Position numbers and translations under genes: made by a program
The notes under the pieces: model-generated
The model's database searches: none
Told to the model about the DNA's origin: nothing
Seen by the model: only the letters and a program-made list of their open reading frames with translations
In this document: positions 55,867 to 64,000 of the stretch, piece by piece
How the letters are laid out: every line of letters begins with the position of its first letter
Position numbering within the stretch: the stretch's first letter is position 1
Assembly (NCBI GenBank): GCA_024500155.1
Contig: CM044877.1
Coordinates: 34,223,001-34,287,000 of the forward strand
DNA from: Chenopodium formosanum
Lineage: Eukaryota > Streptophyta > Magnoliopsida > Caryophyllales > Amaranthaceae
Direction of reading: 5' to 3'
DNA length: 64,000 nucleotides

Positions 55867-57060
55867 CCTTCCAATCGATAATATTTGTGTAATGAATAGT
55901 ATTGCAACCACGTAATAAATTTTAAATATTTGTCATTTTATGTGTGAAACATTGTTTTTTTGATTTGTCAATTCTTTTCCAGAGTCTATCAATACTTTTC
56001 AGACTCAGTTTGATGATTTTTAAGAATCCATTTATTACATTTGATGACCTTCCACGTGATGACTTTTCATAATTCATTTACTTGTCAAATCTACATGGAA
56101 TTTTATCTAATTTACATATGATGCACTAGTGCATTCACATCATCAATCTTTTTTATATAAATACAAACTACTAATACGGAAGTATAATCGTTATTCATCA
56201 AAACCATAATATTATTATAAAACAAATTCGTCACATGTGATCAATAGCGGTAATAATAATCAATTACATATCACATTAGATTATTATATTGTAAATTATG
56301 ATGTATGTTAATTTTGATTAAAGATAAATTGAGGTGGCATAGGTAACATAAATTGTACTCCGTAACATGAACAATTTTATTTTATTTTTATTTTTTATTT
56401 TTTATTTTTTTTTGTGGTTCGTTTTTTAGAGAAGGAAGTTGGAGAACAATTTTTATTTTGGGTTCATGAACAATCATGCTCTTAGAAAAGAAGCTGTTGT
56501 AACTTGTAATTGCCAATTGATGATCCTTGCTATTTTTTTTTTTTGTCAACCTTGTGGATGCTGCATCGAAGAAATTTTTGCTAATATGCGTAATTTGTTG
56601 TAAATTTATAGTATTTATTTGAATGTCCTTCATTTTGTGATGTACTATAGCATTTCAACTAGATTTTGAGAATAAGTGAAGATTGTGATTGTCAAAAGTG
56701 AAATTTCGAAAGCGATTTGTAAAAAAATAAATAGAAAACCTCCATTATTCATCAAATCCCATCAATCCAAATTTCTTGGTCTTGGCAGAATATTATCCTA
56801 ATCTTTGTGGTTTTTTTATGTGTATATCTAGTATAGAGACCCTAGAAAATACTCCTAGTTACTACTTATTACTAGTAGCATTGCACTGAAGAATGTTGAT
56901 ATATATATATATGTTAGTCAATTACCTTCAATTTGCATTTCATGTCGCGATTTCTATGACTAATCCTAAATAAATGTCTAGTTCACCTATTTTTAATTGA
57001 CAATGATCCTCGTATGATTTTTTGAAATATGATATTATTTATGCTAAATTTCATCAAGTA
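55867..57060. other. AT-rich spacer, no gene seen
   Basis: No coding region, RNA gene or clear repeat. T-rich runs at 56378-56410 and 56532-56545 and a short TA tract at 56902-56912. Confidence 0.6.
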
Positions 57061-57063
57061 GGA

Positions 57064-60000
57064 TTTGATGTGGGATACGGGCTACGGATCAAGGAAATTA
57101 AAATAAGGAACGTTAGATGCAAAATATAAATGATGGAAAAATAAAGAGAGAGAGGAGACACAATATGGTGACGCGGAAAACCCCGATAAAGGTGGGTAAA
57201 AACCGCGGGTGGTGATGAGTCCACCAATCTACTATAATACGGGCATAAAGCCAATGTTTACAAGAACAATATGTGTATGATAATCGATATCAATAAAGCA
57301 TGCATAGAAATAAATACAACAAGCTTGGGAGTAGCTATATGGCCAGGTGGACATTTGGCGTAGTGGATCAGTAATATTGCAGAAGTACAATATAGTAGTG
57401 GTCTTTTAGATGAGTGGTGTTGGGATTAGAATACAGTAGTTGGGCAATGATACTTTTAGTGGAAAGTCCATGTGGATGGAGGTTGGATACATTACATGGG
57501 AATAAAGGAGTAGTATGTAGTGTATTGTATTTAGGAGGAGGTAATATACGTAGGATGTGAATGAATTCATGTAAGGAAGACTCTTCTATTTATAGAACTC
57601 CAACAGTAGATAGTAGGTCGGTTGGAGAATAGCGGGGATGACCTCCTTGAAAGTAGGAAGTGGTACTTCACCATTTTACTTGGTCTTCTGTTGAATATAG
57701 ACATTATGGATTGTTCATATGGTCAACGACTTTAATAGACTTCTTCTTAGCAAAAGAGATTATCCCCTTGATTTTAGGGAACATTAGTAACTACCTTGAC
57801 ATGGTCTTGTACTCTTGTATATCTTAGTCTTGACTGTTAACGCCGGTCAATGGTCGAACAAAATGTCCCATAACAATAGCCCCCATTTTCTTAGTTGGAG
57901 CAATGTGAAACTAGGAAAATTATACTTACTTTAATTTTGACTCCGTCTTCATTTCGATGTTTGTGTCGTTATCCTTGTGTCCTAACTGTTGATGTCTTTG
58001 TCATTGTCTTTTCCTAATGATGCACTTTGTTCATATGTAGCCTTAAGTTGTTGCCATGTTGATGTTGATGATATTGTTGGACGTTGTTCGTCGAGTCAAA
58101 AGCTAGTGTCAACTTTGGAAGCAAGTGTCATTGATGACAACGGGAGCTAGTCGTCGATGGAAGAAAGTTGGTGTCGTTGGCGGACGGAACAGACGGAAGT
58201 CGCTGTCGTCGACGAACGAAATCCGCTGTCATCGACGGACGAAATCCGATGTCGTCGACGGACGGAAGCTAATCGTTGACGAACGAAATTTGATGTCGTC
58301 GACGTCAAAGGACTTTGTCGATGTTGAATGTTGGTTGTGATAATGGTCATGAAATTAGTATGAGATTGTCAACAAGTAATAAATTGGCGACAAGGCCAAA
58401 ACAGGTGATTTGGGTGCTAAGACCATTGAAGAAAGCAACGATGTCTGTGTACACTGGTGATAATGCCAAATCTCAAATGTTGTAACATAGATTGAGTACT
58501 TGGACAATTAGATGATAGGAAATCCTTTAAATATGGATAATGATTATAGAAATACAGTAAATATACTTACTTTTGATCCTGCATCAACATATCGTTAGAG
58601 AAAAATATAATAATTCATTAATATGAAAGACATTAGATTAAACCAAACCTGTTGATGATCGTAATGTTGCTTTAAGGTCGCTTCATTCGAGGGTAGAGCA
58701 ATTGAATCGTCGTCATTATGGCAATAACCACGAGTATTGAATAAACAATGACACGTTAGCTCTTTGTTATGACATATGGTGTCGAACTCGGCTCATTTTG
58801 GCGACAAAAACTCTTTTCAACATGGTGTCCGGCGATGAGGCCGCATATGTAATTTGAATGCAATTGATAAAGGATTTCTTAAGGTGTTAACTCATTTCAT
58901 GGCGTTAAAGCCAACCGGAGAACTTTGTTGCGATGTCCGACACTAAGTTAACCGAATGTATTTAATGTTCACACTTGGTGTCACAACCAAGTGGTGCTTT
59001 CATCATAATAAATTCAAGCGTCAAGGTCATTAATATTTCAAATGTTGTATTTGTACGAAGATAACATTCGATCGCTTTGTCTTGTACTTTAAAGCACAAA
59101 ATATTTATCATATGTGATAACTTTTGTGTCATCGTTGAGAATAAAGACTTGTGAGCAAATATAATCATTGCATGACTTTGTATCGGAGGGTAAACTCTAA
59201 TGCAGTTCCAGAGCTGCCGACATTGGGCATTATGTGTCTATGTTACCAATGCATGACTAAACCAAATTAAATTAGAGAACGAAAAATAAATGTTTCATAG
59301 ATAAATATTGAAGACATGCAAATGAATAAAAGATTGTTTTTCTAAAACGATTTTTATAGACATTAACGACACTCAATGCTTATGACACTTTGTCAATTTA
59401 AGACACTATATGTACTTTTAAGACTTGCGTGCTTTGCGGTGTTTCATCTGTTAATATGATCAATCATTACGACCAATCCTCTCGGTGTACTTTTGAAGAA
59501 TAACTTTGAAAAAAGTTATACTATCGTTGTATGGCCATCATTGTGCGCCAATACCCCTTGCGCCCTGACGTCTGATGCTAAATGCAGAGGATTAAACTGG
59601 TAGTTTAGGTACTGGGTGCTTGACGTCTGACGCTAGGGCCTATTTTGCCCGGGCTTCGTTTTGCTTTGATGTTCTTTTGAGTGGCAGTTTTACTCATCCC
59701 TTTTGGGGATGTCAGTGTAACTGACACCTTTGTAAGTAACCATTGTTTGGAAATCTGATCGTGAACCTTTTTTCTTTGACATCGTCGTTCATTGCTTTCT
59801 GCAAAAAATATACGATAAAACAATGGATATTCTTTTGACGACTTAGTTAGTGATTTATCGTAAGGATTTGAAATATTTTGTTAAAATAAACGCTATTTCT
59901 AAGAGTAGCATATATCATAGATATGTAGGCAATATAAAGCAATAATGATTGAAAAAAACATACAAGATGACCAAATCAAATGTATTTAAATGGGTTAGAG

Positions 60001-60760
60001 CTTACTTTCATGTTGTCATGAGACTCATGACCCTTGATCACAATTATCTGATGTTCTAATCCTTTGCCAATGTTGTTACAACTTGCTGGTGTGACCCTTG
60101 GTCGTCATCACTGTGACGTTAAGGTTTCGTCTTCACACATGTCGTTGTGATCTTTGATTAAGTCATTATCTTCATGGCGTTGAGGTATATGATGTTTTCA
60201 TACATAATATTGAAATCATTATGCTTAATCTCGGCGTCGAGTAACCTGTTCATCATCACTTTAAACACTAATGTCGGATTTTTTCATTAAGTCCTTAATA
60301 AATTGAAAATGTGAAGTGTCTATGATACATAATAAGATTTAGATATTGCATATGACATCAATTCATAAATCAAGATGTAACCACATGTTTTATCACAAGA
60401 ATTACTGATAATCAATTAAGAACAATAAATAGGCCAAATAATAACGAAAACATAAATTAGTTATGTGTATTACTATGTCACCAAAGATGATAGACATAAC
60501 AAGTAAAACTTTAAGGCAGTAGAATCATGTCAATGACCATGCTAATTAGAAAATCAAAGTAATAATACGTTAGTGAAGATGATCAATGGAAACAGAAATA
60601 AATACTTTAAGCTAGGTAACAAATTAAAGAGCATGATCATGACAATGTATATGTAGAAACTAAAAGCGATAATGTTATGTACCTCAATAGTGTCGGTGAC
60701 ACAAGATTGATGTAAGTCAACATACATTTTAAATAATAGAAAGTTACCTTGATACGATGT
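57064..60760 (+). mobile_element. Probable LTR-retrotransposon sequence
   Basis: The start, GTGGGATACGGGCTACGGAT, and the later GGTGACGCGGAAAACCCCG with GTGATGAGTCCACC resemble transcribed LTR regions of plant retroelements. No coding domain is seen. A tandem repeat of about 24 bp, GTCGTCGACGGACGAAATCC, runs from about 58140 to 58310 (5-6 units). GACGTCTGATGCTA and GACGTCTGACGCTAGGGC near 59570-59637 echo the GCGCCAGACGC motif of the other LTRs. Sequence resumes after the solo LTR at 63556. Confidence 0.35.
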
Positions 60761-63555
60761 TGTAATACCCCGTATTTTTTTTATGTATTTTTATAAAGTA
60801 TTTAAGTTTTAATAAAATGTATTGTCAATGGCTCAAGTATTTTAATTAAATATTTTAAAGGGTTAAAGAATTTTAAATATAAAGTTTTACAAAAGTAAAA
60901 TATGTTTTGGGCCAAACGTTTATTAATTATTGGGCAATGTAAATTATTCCTACATACTCTTATTGGAATAACCCATTCCAAAACCCATAACTTAAGCCCT
61001 ATCCCAAAACTCAAGCCCACATTTTTATAAGCTCAAATTTAACCCTACACTTTCTACTCTATAAATACCCCATGAATTCCCAAAAATTTCCCACACAAAA
61101 AGGTTAGTCTTATTTTCTCTCTCCTTTGTTTTATTAATTTGTGTAATTATAATTATTGATTTATGGGTTTTAATTTTATTGTTTGAAATTAATTTAATTA
61201 GTATCAAATTGTATTTTGATGATTAAACTTTATAATTTTCAGATTTTGTAAATTTTATAACCTAGGGTTTTTAATTATTGAAAATCATGATTTTAGGGTT
61301 TTTATGAATAATTGATTTAGGGCTTTTATAGTAATGATGTTTTGAAATTTTGGTGATTATAACTACTTATTAGTTTAACTTAATTCTAGATTATTTTGAA
61401 CACGTAAATTCATGTTTTAATTATTAGATTTCCGTTCGTTAATATTAATCCCGTTTTAATCCCGATCAGGTTCTGAACTCCTCCGATTTTGATAAAAAAA
61501 AGTAGTGTTTTTGTGTGGAAACAACGTTTTAAGAAAGAATCACTACCTTTGGTAGTATGCACCACCCTCTCGTGGCCAAATTCAGCCTCTAAATATGATT
61601 TTTGGGCAATTTTTGATTTTTAACGATTTTTTTTTTATGCTTTAAATTTTATCCTTGAGTTTAAAAGGGGTAAGAGATATTTAATGTTTCTATGGATAAT
61701 TTAAGTATAAAGATGTATTTTGATGAAGTTTTAAAGGATTTTTGATTAGTTTAAAATGTTGGAATTTTATTTAAAGTAGTATAATTGTGATTTTTAATAA
61801 CAGGGTGTGATTATCCATTAAAAAGGATTTTAATTAGGGGTTTTTGAATAATTTTCAGATTATTATAAGTCATTTAAAGTGAAATAATTTTCAGATTATT
61901 ATAAGTCATTTAAAGTGAGTTTAAGTTGCTGAAAATTGTGTATACAAGGAGAATTAATATAGTATTATTGTCCCTTTATGTAGGAGACTTAATTCGGGAA
62001 TTGTTGTAGTGTAATCGATTACTTTAAGGGCTTATTTGAGGTACGTTCGCGTACTTAGCATATTTTGATGATGTAGAATCATGCTAGGCTTGATTTCAAT
62101 CAATTACAAGTAGTATCATGCTAAGGTTTATGTATGGAATTGTGAATTAATGGTGTTGGTGATTGAATTGTGAAGAATGAATTATTTGTGATGGATTAAT
62201 AGTTGGAAAATTATATTTTGGGCATGTTGTGTTTGAACCACATTTTTATTTATGGCATGTAAGAAGACATGATTAATTAAACTACATGTTTAATTATGTT
62301 TGGAATATTGAAAAGGAATTTTATTATGGTTCAAATAATTTTTATTGATGCTTTAAGCTTGAGGAAGGAGCTATATAAGTGTCTATGTACACAAGGAATA
62401 AATTGTATGTTGGTGCCTTTGTGCACTTAAGGTGTTTTTAACATCGAGGGATAGGATTTTGGCGCATTATGCGTTTAAGGTGTCTTTGACACTGAGGTAG
62501 AATTAAAAAGGGTTCAACGTTAAATAATATGTGGTCACTAAGTGTTCAAGAATTAATTTGGTATGTTTGGTTGATTGAATAATTATTGTTGATTGTTTTC
62601 TGATGCTTTGAGAGTCATCACCAAGTCCAATAAAAGGTAAATAATGTAAAGTGAAAGAGATTACACACCAAAACTCTTGGAACGTATATACCTTGAGTAT
62701 GAACAATGGGGGGAGTTATGGGGTTTTATATTTAACCATAACTTCTAATGGAGTACAGGACTTTGTACATTCCTTTTTATTTATTATTATGCGCAGGAAT
62801 TCCGCCACCTTTGAGTGGTTTTGTCGCTGGCACGGTTAGCTCCCGTGTCAGTTAACCTCAATTTATTTGGGGGAGGTTAGTAGGAGGAAACCCGTTCGAT
62901 GCGTAATCAACGCTAAATGAATTATTTAGTGTCTAGTCATTGTGTTTTGTTGATTGATGTGTGTGCTTGTAAACAGGTGCAATGAGGTAAGTGTGTTGAT
63001 AGGTGAAAGCATGTTAGCGTGGTTAATTTACGCTTATGTACTCAGCTTTGCTGATTGTGTGTGTTTGTGTGTTTGGCCATGTCTTTACCTTGGCCCTATG
63101 ATGACCCATTTTTAATGGAGGGTAGTGGAAACAAGTAGAGAAAAACTTTTCAGGTATTGAAGCATAATCATGATGGGGCTTGAGAGAAGAGTGAATCTTA
63201 CTAGTTTTCATTTGCTAGGTTACGAGGTGTTTTATGCTTTATTTATTTATGACATATTTTATGTGGACTAACACAAAGGTTTGGTTTTGGAACGGTTTTG
63301 AATAAGGGCCTTTAATGATTCCAAGTTGTAGTTTGATTTTATTTGACTTTGTTTGTTTGGTTTTAAACTTTATTTTTGTTTGGTTGATTTTGAGTTGACT
63401 TGTTTAAACGGTTTTTAAATTTGAGTCTTCCGCTGTGTATCTTTGATAATTGTCTTAGCCGTTTTCACAGTGGCGGTAATGTCTTAGTTATTCCTAAATC
63501 GTATTTTAAAGAGTAGAATGGATATTTAAAGGAAAAGAATTTCTAGGGTCTTACA
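60761..63555 (+). mobile_element. Solo LTR, 2.8 kb, with perfect target duplication
   Basis: Begins TGTAATACCCC and ends GGGTCTTACA; flanked by GATGT on both sides (60756-60760, 63556-63560). It contains a TATA-like box (CTCTATAAATACCCC near 61059) and no reading frames of note. The absence of an internal region and a single LTR with a clean duplication mean that LTR-LTR recombination removed the rest. Confidence 0.88.
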
Positions 63556-64000
63556 GATGTCATTTAAATCGAGCCCCAATGTTGGATCACTCGGAAAATT
63601 AAGTCAAGTCTGGCCTTCGGTGTCATATTCTAGATTGGTAAATTATCTACGAGAGCATTCTCATTTATCAACCCACTGTTAATAAATCATGAAATAATAA
63701 CAAATAACATTCTTCACCATATGTATTCAAAATAGCATTAAGTATTCATAATTACGTTAAGAATGAATCATAATCAAAGCATCGACAATTAATCAAAGTG
63801 TAATGATCAACGCGTTTAAAAACTAAGAAAAAATAATCATAGTAACCAAAGCATGATATATTGAAGCACCAGAGATCAAATAACAAAATTTAATCAAAGC
63901 GTTAGATTAATAATCAGAGCATACTATCTTGCCTCCTTGTGGCAACTTCATGAAAAATGCAAACAATGTGAAATGAAGTTAGCCACAAAATATAATGTTA
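63556..64000 (+). other. Continuation of the sequence before the solo LTR
   Basis: AT-rich, no gene seen. Matches the character of 57-60.7 kb and is probably the same element, interrupted by the solo LTR. Confidence 0.4.

Noticed and set aside
58125..58350. Two overlapping frames of 67-71 residues on both strands
   Set aside because: Both read through the GTCGTCGACGGACGAAATCC tandem repeat.

Overview
This is nuclear DNA from a flowering plant, very probably a eudicot. It is AT-rich, has almost no host coding sequence and is crowded with nested plant transposons. The Tat/Retand-type retrotransposon with an antisense gene would suit Caryophyllales (for example Silene or amaranth relatives), but I cannot name a species. 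Only one host gene looks intact: an intronless RING-H2 E3 ubiquitin ligase with an N-terminal zinc ribbon, at 35682-36866 (+).

Layout. 1-5500 is AT-rich and dominated by a Mutator-like element with long inverted ends (957-4891). 5509-35325 is one L1-type LINE (+ strand) broken into four pieces by three insertions, each marked by target-site duplications (TSDs): a 926-bp hAT-like element (5969-6894, TCACCAAC), a complete 11.8-kb Ty3/gypsy Tat-lineage element (7298-19093, GAAAC), and an LTR-like insertion (20162-33540, CCTTC). The last is itself filled by a family of elements sitting in TA microsatellites, a small CACTA element (21977-23367, TSD TAT) and an 11-kb inverted duplication with two 4.5-kb arms. 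The LINE ends about 350 bp upstream of the RING gene. 36.9-44.7 kb holds no recognisable gene apart from a nested pair of Stowaway-like elements (40656-42039). 45.6-46.8 kb has a broken PIF/Harbinger-type accessory gene. 46.9-55.9 kb is a degraded minus-strand LTR element with a reverse-oriented LTR nested in it, which in turn carries a solo LTR (50591-52274). 57-64 kb is more LTR-like sequence with a clean solo LTR (60761-63555, TSD GATGT).

How the genes fit together. The Tat element carries gag, protease, RT, RNase H, a second RNase H and integrase on the minus strand. On the plus strand, between integrase and the 3' LTR, it carries an opposite-facing multi-exon gene of the putative gypsy-type transposon family, with its own TATA box and a cluster of G-boxes. 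Several frameshifts and stops make this copy non-functional. One stop, between protease and RT, sits in a perfect tobamovirus-type readthrough context and may be a programmed feature of the family.

Most notable observations: the readthrough context; a histone-H3-tail-like start in the antisense protein; two kinds of tRNA-like sequence, present in both palindrome arms, that differ by compensatory base changes but share an abnormal anticodon arm; and the TA-microsatellite element family at the junctions of the palindrome.
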